DNA of 37,435 nucleotides from Bacillus sp. USDA818B3_A (lineage in GTDB: Bacteria; Bacillota; Bacilli; Bacillales; Cytobacillaceae). Below are positions 7,608 to 16,352 of the stretch, in pieces. Positions within the stretch are counted from its first letter, which is position 1, and each line of letters starts with the position of its first letter. The notes under the pieces are model-generated. The model did not search any database. It had not been told where the DNA came from and worked only from the letters and a program-made list of their open reading frames with translations. The translations under genes were made by a program, and so were the position numbers. The stretch covers positions 1-37,435 of the forward strand of contig NZ_JAABNN010000029.1 in NCBI RefSeq assembly GCF_009928415.1, given 5' to 3'.

Positions 7608-8486
7608 ATGAAAGGAAAAGTGAGACTTATTACTACCATGCTGATTTTTGGGAGCATTGGGGTTTTTGTCAAAAAGATAGAATTATCTTCAAGTGAAATT
7701 GCATTTTTAAGAGGAATTATTGGAAGCTTGTTTCTTCTTTGTGCTAGTTTTCTAGTTAAGCATAAACCATCCTTTAAAGCATTAAAGGAAAATGCATTAT
7801 TGCTATTATTGTCAGGAGGAGCAATTGGCCTTAATTGGATATTCTTATTTGAATCCTACCGCTACACTACCATTTCTAACGCAACAATCAGTTACTATTT
7901 TGCTCCCATCTTTGTGATGGTCCTCGCACCTTGGGTACTTAAGGAAAAACTGACAGGTGGCAAAGTTGCCTGCATTCTTGCTGCTATGGTTGGCTTATTT
8001 TTAATTGTTACTCCGGGAGGCCAGGGGCAAAATCATACACTGGGTATTTCCTATGGCCTTTTAGCAGCAGCACTTTATGCAAGTGTTATTCTAATGAACA
8101 AATTTATTAAAAATTTATCTGGTTTCGAAACTACATTAATACAACTAATGGCAGCAGCCATTGTATTATTACCCTATATAGGGTGGCAAGGGAATCTGGC
8201 GTTCGCAGGTCTAAACTCGACTTCTATTATTTTTATTTTGATTCTCGGTATTGTTCATACGGGTTTAGCCTATTTTTTATATTTTACGTCTATTCAAGAA
8301 CTAAAGGGATCTACTATTGCGGTTTTAAGCTATATTGATCCAATCTCCGCAGTTATAATTGCAGCTATTTTCTTGGGTGAAAGTATGACGGTTATACAAA
8401 TGATCGGTGGTTTTCTAATACTCGGCTCAACCTTCTTAAGTGAAAGACTAGAACTAAAAATCAAGACCCCCACTACCACTCCGTAA
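7608..8486 (+). CDS. EamA-family (DMT superfamily) transporter
   Basis: 292 residues, about ten membrane helices arranged as two EamA repeats (roughly 5-135 and 147-280). The second repeat begins GISYGLLAAALYASVILMNK. Family members export amino acids, nucleosides or other metabolites; the substrate cannot be read from the sequence. AGGGGGG lies 8 nt before the ATG. The last codons form the left arm of a terminator, so the gene ends tightly. No neighbour suggests a substrate. Confidence 0.87.
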   Translation: MKGKVRLITTMLIFGSIGVFVKKIELSSSEIAFLRGIIGSLFLLCASFLVKHKPSFKALKENALLLLLSGGAIGLNWIFLFESYRYTTISNATISYYFAPIFVMVLAPWVLKEKLTGGKVACILAAMVGLFLIVTPGGQGQNHTLGISYGLLAAALYASVILMNKFIKNLSGFETTLIQLMAAAIVLLPYIGWQGNLAFAGLNSTSIIFILILGIVHTGLAYFLYFTSIQELKGSTIAVLSYIDPISAVIIAAIFLGESMTVIQMIGGFLILGSTFLSERLELKIKTPTTTP

Positions 8487-8498
8487 TGGGGTCTTTTT
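8463..8498 (+). terminator. Rho-independent terminator overlapping the EamA gene end
   Basis: AAGACCCC (8463-8470) pairs with GGGGTCTT (8488-8495), followed by TTT. The left arm lies within the coding sequence. Confidence 0.8.
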
Positions 8499-8652
8499 GC
8501 GCCTTTTTACTAATACAGCAATGACTCCAGTGCCTTCTTTGATGGTTTAATTGCTTTTTCTCAAGGGATGTTCAAAATTCTGTAATAACATTTCGAACAA
8601 ACTTTGAACTTATCACTATCGCCATGTTATTTATGTGAAAAAGGAATATAGT

Positions 8653-9745
8653 AGAACCATAAAGAGAAACAAAATTTTGAAGGGCGGAATCATTTATGTT
8701 TAACAAATTTTTAAGAGAGAATAAAATTGCTTCTTATATTCTAACGGTCTTACGTTTATATCTAGGTTACTCTTGGTTTACTGCAGGTTTAGGAAAATTA
8801 ACTAGCGGCGGATTTGATGCTTCTGGATTCTTAAAAGGAGCAATCGCCAATCCAGTAAAAGGACCAGACGGTGCAGTCGTATTTGGATGGTATGTAGACT
8901 TCCTAAAACACTTTGCATTGCCAAATGTTGATATCTTTAACGTAATCGTACCTGTTGGTGAAACTTTAATTGGTTTAGGATTAATTCTTGGCTGCTTAAC
9001 AACTACTGCAATGTTCTTTGGTCTAGTTATGAACTTCTCTTTCTTCTTAGCAGGCACTGTATCTCACAACCCTAGAGACATCTTCTTAGGATTCATCATC
9101 TTAACTGCAGGCTACAATGCAGGTAGAATCGGCTTAGATCGCTGGGTGGTTCCTTTCGTTAGAAAAATGGCTAAAAAAGAAACTGGTAATACAAAACATA
9201 AGGTAACAGCTTAGGCTAGAACCATAAAGAGAAAACAAAATTTGAAAGGCGGAGTCATTTATGTTTAATAATTTTTTAAGAGAAAATAAAATCGCTTCTT
9301 ATATTCTAACAGTCTTACGTTTATATCTTGGTTATTCTTGGTTTACTGCAGGTTTAGGAAAATTAACAAGCGGAGGATTTGATGCTTCTGGATTCTTAAA
9401 AGGAGCAATCGCCAATCCAGTAAAAGGACCCGACGGTGCAGTCGTATTTGGATGGTATGTAGACTTCCTAAAACACTTTGCCTTGCCAAATGTTGATATC
9501 TTTAACGTGATCGTACCTGTTGGTGAAACTTTAATCGGTTTAGGTCTAATCCTTGGCTGCTTAACAACTACTGCAATGTTCTTTGGTCTAGTAATGAACT
9601 TCTCTTTCTTCCTAGCAGGCACTGTATCTCATAACCCTAGAGACATTTTCTTAGGTTTCATCATCTTAACTGCAGGCTACAATGCAGGTAGAATCGGCTT
9701 AGACCGCTGGGTGGTTCCTTTCATTAGAGAAACAACTAACAAAAA
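8653..9745 (+). repeat. Tandem direct duplication of a DoxX gene and its leader (565-bp unit)
   Basis: AGAACCATAAAGAG at 8653 recurs at 9218, and both ATGs are also 565 bp apart. The copies stay nearly identical through the leader, ribosome binding site and about 155 codons, then diverge in the last codons. Differences inside the copies are mostly synonymous, so the duplication is not a recent assembly artefact. Confidence 0.9.
8696..9214 (+). CDS. DoxX-family membrane protein, tandem copy 1
   Basis: 172 residues, about four hydrophobic helices. The N-terminus (LRLYLGYSWFTAGLGKL), the central VPVGETLIGLGLILG and the C-terminal GYNAGRIGLDRW identify a DoxX/DoxD-type protein. Relatives include the small subunit of thiosulfate:quinone oxidoreductase, B. 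subtilis CatD and MhqP in quinone stress, and mycobacterial DoxX in a redox-defence complex. The role here is unknown. GGGCGG precedes the ATG. It differs from copy 2 by K5N and in the last 17 residues. A weak promoter-like pair (TTGAAC, 17 bp, TTATTT) lies at 8604-8632. Confidence 0.88.
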   Translation: MFNKFLRENKIASYILTVLRLYLGYSWFTAGLGKLTSGGFDASGFLKGAIANPVKGPDGAVVFGWYVDFLKHFALPNVDIFNVIVPVGETLIGLGLILGCLTTTAMFFGLVMNFSFFLAGTVSHNPRDIFLGFIILTAGYNAGRIGLDRWVVPFVRKMAKKETGNTKHKVTA

Positions 9746-9779
9746 TACTGGTGCTGAAAAATCTAAAGCAATTGTATAA
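9261..9779 (+). CDS. DoxX-family membrane protein, tandem copy 2
   Basis: 172 residues, identical to copy 1 except at residue 5 and in the C-terminal tail after WVVPF, where the sequence is IRETTNKNTGAEKSKAIV. The tail is cytosolic by prediction and is the only part free to differ, suggesting either gene conversion of the core or different partners for the tails. The duplicated leader carries its own ribosome binding site (AAAGGCGG). No terminator separates it from copy 1, so both are probably on one transcript. Confidence 0.88.
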   Translation: MFNNFLRENKIASYILTVLRLYLGYSWFTAGLGKLTSGGFDASGFLKGAIANPVKGPDGAVVFGWYVDFLKHFALPNVDIFNVIVPVGETLIGLGLILGCLTTTAMFFGLVMNFSFFLAGTVSHNPRDIFLGFIILTAGYNAGRIGLDRWVVPFIRETTNKNTGAEKSKAIV

Positions 9780-9793
9780 AGATAATATGAATG

Positions 9794-9826
9794 AAGACGA
9801 TTCAGGTCTCCCTGAGTCGTCTTTTG
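9794..9826 (+). terminator. Rho-independent terminator after the DoxX pair
   Basis: AAGACGATTCAGG pairs with CCTGAGTCGTCTT around TCTC with one G-T pair, followed by TTTT. Confidence 0.88.
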
Positions 9827-9948
9827 CTATTCTATCAACAATGCAAGCACTTTCAATTCTTAATGTTATTTTAATAAAGAATTAATACGTACATAACAAA
9901 TATGACACAGTTTGTTAATATCAATGCTTTAAACTGTATATTAGTGGG

Positions 9949-9996
9949 GATAGCATGTGTGGCTATCATGGTATTTGGCGTAGGCGGAGCCGATAC
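9949..9996 (+). other. Two adjacent hairpins in a gene-free stretch, possible structured RNA
   Basis: GATAGC pairs with GCTATC (9949-9967). Three bases later GTATTTGGC can pair with GCCGATAC (9971-9996) with one bulge. A TATATT-like box lies just upstream, but no good -35 is visible. The whole 9827-10271 stretch has no convincing gene. No known RNA family was recognised. Confidence 0.3.
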
Positions 9997-10304
9997 TCGA
10001 GGAGACGGAAAATGGAATCACTATTAAGACAGCTGATATACCATTTCCTAATATTTATTTGGCCAATTTAATTTTGCAATTAAACAAAAACAAGCATGAT
10101 TAAAATATTATATTTTTGGGATAAGCTCGCTTTCCGAGATTAGAACCTACTAAAAAGAGAATATTCTCCTCTTACTAGAAGAGTAGCCCCTCTTTTAGAA
10201 AGCCCCCGAATAAATTATTGGTATACTTCTCCTCCTTCATGAGACGATATGAATGGGGGTGAAAGTCACTGATGAAAACCGAAAACAATAGCGGGGGAAA
10301 TCAA

Positions 10305-10424
10305 ATGAAGTACAGTATCTGGAATACTCGTACGGAAGAAAATATTGATATCACAAAAGAAAGAATAGCTGAAGCGATGGTTGAAACTTCACTAAAAACC
10401 AAGTCGACCGAACAACCAGACTAA
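10305..10424 (+). CDS. Small hypothetical protein (39 aa)
   Basis: ATG 10305 follows GCGGGGGA with good spacing; an in-frame ATG at 10272 would give 50 residues and also has a GGGGTG upstream. The protein begins MKYSIWNTRTEENIDITKER, is hydrophilic and ends EQPD. It is followed directly by a strong terminator, which supports a real transcription unit. No family was recognised. Confidence 0.55.
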   Translation: MKYSIWNTRTEENIDITKERIAEAMVETSLKTKSTEQPD

Positions 10425-10450
10425 AGGCAGCCGAATAAGGCTGCTTTTAG
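10423..10450 (+). terminator. Rho-independent terminator after the 39-aa gene
   Basis: The arms AAAGGCAGCC and GGCTGCTTTT pair around GAATAA with one G-T pair. The left arm begins inside the stop codon. Confidence 0.85.
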
Positions 10451-10534
10451 TTTATTTTTTAACTGTGTAGTATTAATTTCCAACAATGAACAAGACTATT
10501 CTATATCAACATTACGCAGCGGGAGTTCATTTTG

Positions 10535-11095
10535 ATGAGTTATACAGGATTAAATTATACAATTTTATGTCTTGCCTTTGTTATTAACGGTTTAGGTAGT
10601 TTTTTTATTGTTAAGAAAAATGTTTATCGATATGGAATGGTACTGATTATTAGTTTAATTGTTACTTCTGGATTATGTTTGTTATTTTATGCGATGGACT
10701 TTTATCGATTTGTCCTTCCTCTTCCGGCAGTACTCCCAGTGGTAGCAATTAGCTTCAGCTTTCTTGCTTTGTTTATTATTAGGTATAGGCCCAGAGATAA
10801 AACCTTTCCTTTTTTCTTTATAACGCTTACTTTAGTTTTTACAATTGAAGTCTTCCTCAAGGATTATGCAGGTTTTATTAGATTTAAGAATGGCTGGGAT
10901 TATTGGGATTCCTATTCACTGTACTGGGTTTTCGCAAGGCTTTTTAATTATGTAGGTGTATACCTTGTGCCATATCATTTCCGACACCCTGTTAAATCAG
11001 ATACTAAGACATATTGGGGATTGTTCTTTTTGATGGTGGTCTACTCTGTATTTGGTGTTTATCTACTCAACCAAATTGGAACTGAAGATTACTAA
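10535..11095 (+). CDS. Hypothetical membrane protein (CBO0543-like)
   Basis: 186 residues from ATG 10535 (a TTG at 10532 is adjacent); GGGAG lies 9 nt upstream. Five or six hydrophobic helices are visible, with a conserved-looking aromatic segment KNGWDYWDSYSLYWVFARLF before the penultimate helix. That segment resembles the CBO0543 family of uncharacterised clostridial/bacillary membrane proteins; this is a recollection of the pattern. The role is unknown. A terminator shared with the converging pentapeptide gene follows. Confidence 0.7.
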   Translation: MSYTGLNYTILCLAFVINGLGSFFIVKKNVYRYGMVLIISLIVTSGLCLLFYAMDFYRFVLPLPAVLPVVAISFSFLALFIIRYRPRDKTFPFFFITLTLVFTIEVFLKDYAGFIRFKNGWDYWDSYSLYWVFARLFNYVGVYLVPYHFRHPVKSDTKTYWGLFFLMVVYSVFGVYLLNQIGTEDY

Positions 11096-11100
11096 TAAAA

Positions 11101-11136
11101 AACGATGCCGAAGTATGCAGGCACCGTTCTTTTTTA
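11101..11136. terminator. Terminator between converging genes
   Basis: AACGATGCC (11101-11109) pairs with GGCACCGTT (11120-11128) with one mismatch. T runs follow on the plus strand and, from the A run before it, on the minus strand. Confidence 0.75.
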
Positions 11137-11140
11137 TCTA

Positions 11141-11788
11141 TCAGCTTTTCACTTTTAATCCCAACAAAGAAGCAAAACCAATTGCCTGTTCTGAGGAAAC
11201 TTCACAGCCGGCCAGACTTTCAATTGACACATTGAGCCTTTCAAAACGGCACGTACTAATATCGATTCCTTTCAGCAAAGTTTGTTCAAAATGAGTTTCG
11301 TTCAAATCGCATTCCGTAAACTTAACTTTATTCAATTTACTATCGTAAAAGTTTGCACTTTGCAACGAACTTTTTACAAAAGCAACTTGTTTGAACCGTG
11401 CATCAACAAACTCACTAAAATTAGCCAAACAATTATCAAACGTTACATTCCCCAAGTTGGCATCAGAAAAGTCCACACCCATTAATTTGCAGTCCTTAAA
11501 GGTCACCCGGTGTATAATCCCTTCACTAAAGGAGGCATTGGACAGATCACAGTTTTCAAAGGCAACATCTGTCATATCAATCCTAGGCAGCTTAGCATTA
11601 AGGAAGGTTACATTTTTAAAAACAACCCCTGAAAGAATCAGTTTACTAATCTCAACATCATCTTCCCTTGATCCTGTAACCATACAATTGATTAATTGAG
11701 GTTCTTCCTCATAATAAAGATCATTGAAATTCGCTTTACTTAAGTTTGCTGAAATTTTTGGAGTCTCTATCTTAAACCCTTTAGTCAT
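11141..11788 (-). CDS. Pentapeptide-repeat protein
   Basis: 215 residues made almost wholly of five-residue repeats of the A(D/N)LxX type, for example FKNVTFLNAKL and ANFYDSKLNKVKFTECDL, giving a right-handed quadrilateral beta-helix. The repeat region spans about residues 45-195. Some members (Qnr, MfpA) mimic DNA and protect gyrase, but most have no known role, and sequence alone does not place this one among Qnr. AAAGGGTG lies 5 nt before the ATG. It is monocistronic. Confidence 0.88.
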   Translation of the reverse strand: MTKGFKIETPKISANLSKANFNDLYYEEEPQLINCMVTGSREDDVEISKLILSGVVFKNVTFLNAKLPRIDMTDVAFENCDLSNASFSEGIIHRVTFKDCKLMGVDFSDANLGNVTFDNCLANFSEFVDARFKQVAFVKSSLQSANFYDSKLNKVKFTECDLNETHFEQTLLKGIDISTCRFERLNVSIESLAGCEVSSEQAIGFASLLGLKVKS

Positions 11789-11891
11789 ACGAACACCCTT
11801 TAATTAGTTATTATAGGTAACTCTACCATAAGGCATCTGAAAATAATAAGTCTTTTATTTTTGAAAAAAATATGCCAATATCCAGTAAGTA

Positions 11892-11923
11892 AAAAGAGAT
11901 TGGATAGGTTCCCAATCTCTTTT
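11892..11923 (-). terminator. Terminator of the MFS exporter gene
   Basis: A 12-bp perfect stem, AAAAGAGATTGG with CCAATCTCTTTT, is followed by T residues on the minus strand. Confidence 0.85.
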
Positions 11924-11927
11924 ACGT

Positions 11928-13172
11928 TTAGCTCTCTGACAATGAACGGATTCTTCTTAACGAAGGGAACAAATACATCCAAAGACCTGCAACAATAATC
12001 GTTCCAACGCCTCCAATGAAAGCGGCCGGAACCGTTCCCATCAGCCCAGCCATCGTTCCTGACTCAAACTCTCCAAGCTGATTGGACGTTCCGATAAACA
12101 GAGAATTAACAGCATTCACCCGGCCGCGCATCTCATCAGGTGTTTGCAGCTGGACAAGTGATGATCTTATTACCACACTGATTACGTCCGATCCCCCAAT
12201 AAGCAGTAAGGCAAATAAAGAAACGATTAAGTTGGTGGAAATGGCAAAAAGCATGGTCGCCAAGCCAAAGACAGCAAGAGCACCAAATAATTTAAGTCCT
12301 ATGTTGTTCTTTAACGGATAATAAGCTAGTATAAGTGACACTAATAATGCACCTACGGCCGGAGCAGTCCTCATTAGACCTAGGCCCCATGGACCGGTAT
12401 GTAAAATATCCTGTGCATAGATTGGAAGAAGTGCTGTTGCACCGCCAAGCAGAACGGCAAATAAATCCAGGGAAATCGTGCCTAAAATGATTGGATGGCG
12501 ATAAATAAATTCTAATCCTAAGAAAACAGAGCGGAATGATACAGGTTCCGATTTCCGAACGAATTCATGTTCAGGACGGATCATAAAGGTTAGAATAGCA
12601 CCAACAATCAGTGCAATCGCTGACGCACTATATACATAAGAAGCACCTAAAGAAAATAGTAACCCGCCAATCATCGGCCCCAAGATTTGTGATGTCTGCC
12701 CAGCAGTGGTTGCTAAAGAAATAGCCTGCTGCAAGACATTCTTATGTACCAGTTGTGGCAATAAAGCTGCCGATGTGGGACCTTCAAATGCCCGGCATGT
12801 CCCAAGAATAGCCGCAGCAACTAATATTTGCTCCCGGCCCAGCCAGCCGCCAATGTTTCCATATAAGAGTAATCCGGCAATTAAGCCTTCGATTATTTGA
12901 CATAGAAAGACAATCCTGCGACGGTCAAAGCGGTCTGCAACCTGGCCGACTACAAAGGTCAACAATACCATAGGAATAAACTGCGCAAGACCCACTAATC
13001 CTAAGCTAAAGGGATCATGCGTTAAATCATACATCTGCCACCCAATAGCAACTGAGAGCATTTGGAAAGAGGTTGATGCTAAAATCCTCGATATCCAATA
13101 GTTTCTAAAAGGTGGTTTTCGAAAAAGTGAATCACCTGATTGAAGCAAATTAAATCCACGCCCTTTTCTCAA
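11928..13172 (-). CDS. MFS exporter (MFS_3/EntS-like group)
   Basis: 414 residues with about twelve membrane helices. The loop GQVADRFDRRR after helix 2 is the MFS signature, and RNYWISRILASTSFQMLSVA and RGRVNAVNSLFIGTSNQLGE are characteristic of the MFS_3 group of drug and siderophore exporters. The substrate is unknown. The start is TTG at 13172, supported by AGGTG six bases upstream; no usable ATG is nearby. The TATAAT only a few bases before AGGTG would give a very short leader. Confidence 0.85.
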   Translation of the reverse strand: MRKGRGFNLLQSGDSLFRKPPFRNYWISRILASTSFQMLSVAIGWQMYDLTHDPFSLGLVGLAQFIPMVLLTFVVGQVADRFDRRRIVFLCQIIEGLIAGLLLYGNIGGWLGREQILVAAAILGTCRAFEGPTSAALLPQLVHKNVLQQAISLATTAGQTSQILGPMIGGLLFSLGASYVYSASAIALIVGAILTFMIRPEHEFVRKSEPVSFRSVFLGLEFIYRHPIILGTISLDLFAVLLGGATALLPIYAQDILHTGPWGLGLMRTAPAVGALLVSLILAYYPLKNNIGLKLFGALAVFGLATMLFAISTNLIVSLFALLLIGGSDVISVVIRSSLVQLQTPDEMRGRVNAVNSLFIGTSNQLGEFESGTMAGLMGTVPAAFIGGVGTIIVAGLWMYLFPSLRRIRSLSES

Positions 13173-13462
13173 AAACTACACCTATTATACTTCTTTTCCT
13201 GTCAATACTCATTTACTTATTACTTCATCTAACATTTTTTACAAAAATTCAGACCCGCGCACTGGTTCCTCATTTCGCAAAAATTCAACATATTTCCACG
13301 GCAATTTTTTATTTATTTCCACAAATCCCTATTATATGCTGCCTTATTCATCCCTATTTTAAGCTATAATAAAGAAATGGGTATTATATTTAAGTCCATA
13401 TAAATATATATAAATTTCAATTTCCTTTTTAATAAAACAATTATCCGAAAGGACTTTTTATC

Positions 13463-14050
13463 TTGAAGAAAAAACGAATAGGAAGTGTCATATTTACCTT
13501 AATGCTTGTCCTGATCTTCATCCTATTCTATTTGGATACTAAACCCTCCACGGAATCAACAGAAAATCAGTCTGTTCCACTGCCAACTGAACTCAATCCG
13601 ATTGTCAAAGAACGAAGCAATCAATTAATCCAGCAAGCCGCAAAGAAAGGCATTGTGGTAGTGATTACGGATAGTTTTCGCAGTGCAGAAGACCAAGACA
13701 AACTTTATGCGCAAGGCCGTACAACCGAGGGAACGATTGTAACCAATGCAAAAGGAGGCGAGTCCTTTCACAATTATGGGCTGGCCATTGATTTTGCATT
13801 AGAAACCCCTTCAGGTGATGTCGTTTGGGATCGAGGGTATGATCGAAATGGAAATGGGAAAGCAGATTGGGCGGAAGTTGTTCAAATGGCGAAGGCCCTA
13901 GGGTTTGAATGGGGCGGTGATTGGACGGGATTCAAAGATTATCCGCATCTGGAAATGAATTTTGGATTAACCATTGCCGATTTACAGAATGGTGAGAGAC
14001 CTGCCGGAACAACCTTAACAGCAGATCTCGAGACTAATAATGAAGAATAA
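13463..14050 (+). CDS. cwlK: CwlK-like L-alanyl-D-glutamate endopeptidase (peptidase M15)
   Basis: 195 residues. An N-terminal hydrophobic anchor (about residues 8-24) is followed by an M15 domain with TDSFRSAEDQDKLYAQGR, the zinc site S-F-H103-x6-D110 (SFHNYGLAIDFA) and D153 with H162 (GGDW...PHLE). CwlK of B. subtilis cuts the L-Ala-D-Glu bond in peptidoglycan stems and acts outside the membrane. The start is TTG 13463, with AAAGGA nine bases upstream. A TATAAT at 13365 could be the -10; its -35 is unclear. The rest of the 290-bp upstream gap shows nothing recognisable. Confidence 0.87.
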   Translation: MKKKRIGSVIFTLMLVLIFILFYLDTKPSTESTENQSVPLPTELNPIVKERSNQLIQQAAKKGIVVVITDSFRSAEDQDKLYAQGRTTEGTIVTNAKGGESFHNYGLAIDFALETPSGDVVWDRGYDRNGNGKADWAEVVQMAKALGFEWGGDWTGFKDYPHLEMNFGLTIADLQNGERPAGTTLTADLETNNEE

Positions 14051-14052
14051 TT

Positions 14053-14077
14053 GCACCGCATCTGTGGTGCTTTTTTT
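14053..14077 (+). terminator. Rho-independent terminator after cwlK
   Basis: GCACC pairs with GGTGC around an 8-nt loop, followed by seven T. Confidence 0.8.
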
Positions 14078-14079
14078 AA

Positions 14080-14943
14080 TTAATAGTTTTTAAGCTCTTT
14101 TTTTAGAAACTCAGCAAAAAGAAACACCTCATCCGTATTCACTTTTGTTAATAGATAGGTAGAGGACGTTGGCGGGACGATATTATCCGGTTCTATCTCA
14201 AGCAGCTTGCCCAGTCCAATTTCTTCTCTCACTACAGTCCGGGGTAAATAGGAAACGCCCAGGCCTGCCTCAATAAACCGTTTTGTCACTTCAATTTGAT
14301 TGACTTTCATTGTTTTCACCAATGGATAATGTCTCTTCATCTCATGTAAAAGTTCATCCCAGTAGTCTGGATGGTTATGTGTGATAAGTCTATATTTCTG
14401 GAGAACATTTTGCTCATCTAAGGAAGGTTCGTTTGGTCCAACGAAAATCACAGGTTCTTGATGTACCGTCTCGGTCTTTACGTTTGGTTGAACAGGCAAA
14501 ATTCTGCTTAAGCCTAAATCTGCCCTTCCCTCACTAATTTCCTTACCTATATCATAAGAATTCAGCACATTAATAATCACTTCTATACTGGGGTTTTCAT
14601 CCACAAATTGTCTTAACAAGACAGGTAAAAAAGATGAAGCAATTTGCGGTGCAGCAGCAATCCTTAACTTTCGGTCATACCCTTGTTTCCACGATTCAAA
14701 ATCTATCATCCCTTTTTCATATTTCTCCATTAGCTCCCTGGCATAGAATAAGAACTTGTGCCCTGCTGGTGTAAGTACGACTCTATTACTGACTCTTTCA
14801 AACAATTGAATGTTTAAGCTTTCTTCTAGTCGTTTAATGTGTTTGGTAACCGCAGGTTGTGTCAGAAAAAGTTCCTCAGATGCTTCCCTGAAATTTTCAT
14901 ATTTTGCGGAAATAATAAAAGTTCTTAACCACTTAATATCCAT
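14080..14943 (-). CDS. LysR-family transcriptional regulator
   Basis: 287 residues from ATG 14943, with AGAGGGTG just upstream. The N-terminal winged helix-turn-helix (about residues 1-60) contains ENFREASEELFLTQPAVTKHIKRL, here split as ENFREASEELF and TQPAVTKHIKRLE. A periplasmic-binding-like effector domain follows (about 85-285). It resembles CitR-type regulators of Bacillus. It is divergent from the methyltransferase gene with 125 bp between starts, so that gene is its likely target. The gap contains TTAACAG repeats and a TATAAT at 15021 facing the methyltransferase. Confidence 0.9.
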   Translation of the reverse strand: MDIKWLRTFIISAKYENFREASEELFLTQPAVTKHIKRLEESLNIQLFERVSNRVVLTPAGHKFLFYARELMEKYEKGMIDFESWKQGYDRKLRIAAAPQIASSFLPVLLRQFVDENPSIEVIINVLNSYDIGKEISEGRADLGLSRILPVQPNVKTETVHQEPVIFVGPNEPSLDEQNVLQKYRLITHNHPDYWDELLHEMKRHYPLVKTMKVNQIEVTKRFIEAGLGVSYLPRTVVREEIGLGKLLEIEPDNIVPPTSSTYLLTKVNTDEVFLFAEFLKKELKNY

Positions 14944-15068
14944 GAAACACCCTCTCATCAATAACAGTTAGTTATTAAGTATTAACTTTTTTGTTAATAT
15001 CGTTTATTCAATATCCCCATTATAATCTAATTAACAGGAATTAACAGTTAATTTAAGGAGTGGGTAAT

Positions 15069-15836
15069 ATGGAAAATGTAAAAGACACTTGGAATGCTAG
15101 TCTATATGATACTCAATATTCATTTGTATCGATGTATGGGGAGAGCTTGTTTGAATTATTAAATCCTCAAAAAGGGGAAAAGATTCTTGATCTCGGCTGT
15201 GGAACAGGAGATTTAACAAAGCAGTTAGCTGATTTTGGGGCATTGATTACGGGTGTGGACAAATCCGATAAAATGATTGAACAAGCGAGAAGAAAATACC
15301 CTCATATTAAATTCGGTGTTCAAGATGCGACAAGGTTAAAGTTTACTAATGAGTTTGACGCGGTATTTTCTAATGCTGCCCTTCACTGGATCAAGCAGCC
15401 CGCACAAGCATTAACATCTATATATAACAGCCTAAAACCAGGTGGTAGATTTATTGCTGAATTTGGCGGAAAGGGGAATGTGCAATCCATTTCTGATGGA
15501 TTGATTAATCAGATAGTTTCAGAGGGTTACACCTATGAAAGGAACCAATTCCCGTGGTTTTTTCCGAGTATTGCAGAATATTCATCGTTAATGGAGCAAA
15601 CAGGATTTAGGGTGACCTTTGCCCAGCACTTTGACCGTCCCACTCCATTGAAAGGAGATAATGTAATAATAAGTTGGATTAAAATGTTCGGCAGCAGTAT
15701 GCTAGAAGGAATCCCTGAAAATAGAAAAGACGATTGTCTTAGGGAAGTGGAAAACAATTTAAGAGACGTCCTTTTTAAAGACGGGCGTTGGATCGCCGAT
15801 TATAAAAGAATTCGGGTGATTGGAATTAAGGAATAG
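15069..15836 (+). CDS. Class I SAM-dependent methyltransferase (trans-aconitate methyltransferase-like)
   Basis: 255 residues. ATG 15069 has AAGGAG eight bases upstream; the GTG at 15060 is too close to it. Motif I is ILDLGCGTGDL (39-49), the acidic residue binding the SAM ribose is in GVDKSD, and AALHWI with LKPGGRF follow, as in the Tam/UbiE-like group. The order and length (about 255) match trans-aconitate 2-methyltransferase-like proteins. The substrate is not certain. It probably answers to the divergent LysR regulator. Confidence 0.85.
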   Translation: MENVKDTWNASLYDTQYSFVSMYGESLFELLNPQKGEKILDLGCGTGDLTKQLADFGALITGVDKSDKMIEQARRKYPHIKFGVQDATRLKFTNEFDAVFSNAALHWIKQPAQALTSIYNSLKPGGRFIAEFGGKGNVQSISDGLINQIVSEGYTYERNQFPWFFPSIAEYSSLMEQTGFRVTFAQHFDRPTPLKGDNVIISWIKMFGSSMLEGIPENRKDDCLREVENNLRDVLFKDGRWIADYKRIRVIGIKE

Positions 15837-15840
15837 GAGA

Positions 15841-15892
15841 AAAAAATCCAATACATATAAGATATCCTTCCATATATGTGTTGGATTTTTTT
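15841..15892. terminator. Bidirectional terminator between converging genes
   Basis: A long stem, AAAAAATCCAATACATAT with ATATGTGTTGGATTTTTT, carries A and T runs on opposite sides, serving the methyltransferase and the SRPBCC gene. Confidence 0.85.
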
Positions 15893-15914
15893 CGCTACAC
15901 CAATAAGATAAGAG

Positions 15915-16352
15915 TTAATCTTTTACTAAACCGCCTCTTAAATTTGATACCCCAAACTCTAAGTATCCTTTTAAACAGCTCAACATAAATACCCAGCCTT
16001 CTTTATTATCTATCAACTGCGTTACGAAATCCTCCTCTTCTTCATTAAAACCTTCCTCAACCACTTCAATAATCGTGCTTACGTTGTCTGCATTTTTCAA
16101 GTTTATGGTTACAATGTGCCCTTCTCCATTTGCTCCCCAACGGTAAACGATTTTCTTATTGATCTCGATTTCGAGTACTTCTATTTCCACTTGAGCATTG
16201 TACTCCTCATATCTTACAGTTATAGTCTTACCTTCTTCCCATCTCTCTGAGCTCGATGAGAACCAGAAATTTCCGATTTTTGTCGGATCGACAAAGGCTT
16301 CAAATACTTCATTAGCCGGCTTTTGGATTTTAAATTTTGTAAGATTGTTCAT
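15915..16352 (-). CDS. SRPBCC (START/AHSA1-like) domain protein
   Basis: 145 residues from ATG 16352; an ATG at 16364 sits directly on the AAAGGG sequence and is less likely. The opening KFKIQKPANEVFEAFVDPTK, the FWFSSSS segment and the acidic VVEEGFNEEEEDF before a C-terminal helix fit the single-domain AHSA1 group with a hydrophobic pocket. Members bind small hydrophobic ligands or act as stress proteins; the function here is unknown. It is monocistronic. Confidence 0.83.
   Translation of the reverse strand: MNNLTKFKIQKPANEVFEAFVDPTKIGNFWFSSSSERWEEGKTITVRYEEYNAQVEIEVLEIEINKKIVYRWGANGEGHIVTINLKNADNVSTIIEVVEEGFNEEEEDFVTQLIDNKEGWVFMLSCLKGYLEFGVSNLRGGLVKD

Noticed and set aside
8767..9622. Two 96-codon minus-strand frames inside the DoxX pair
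   Set aside because: They are antisense to well-supported genes and resemble each other only because the genes are duplicated.
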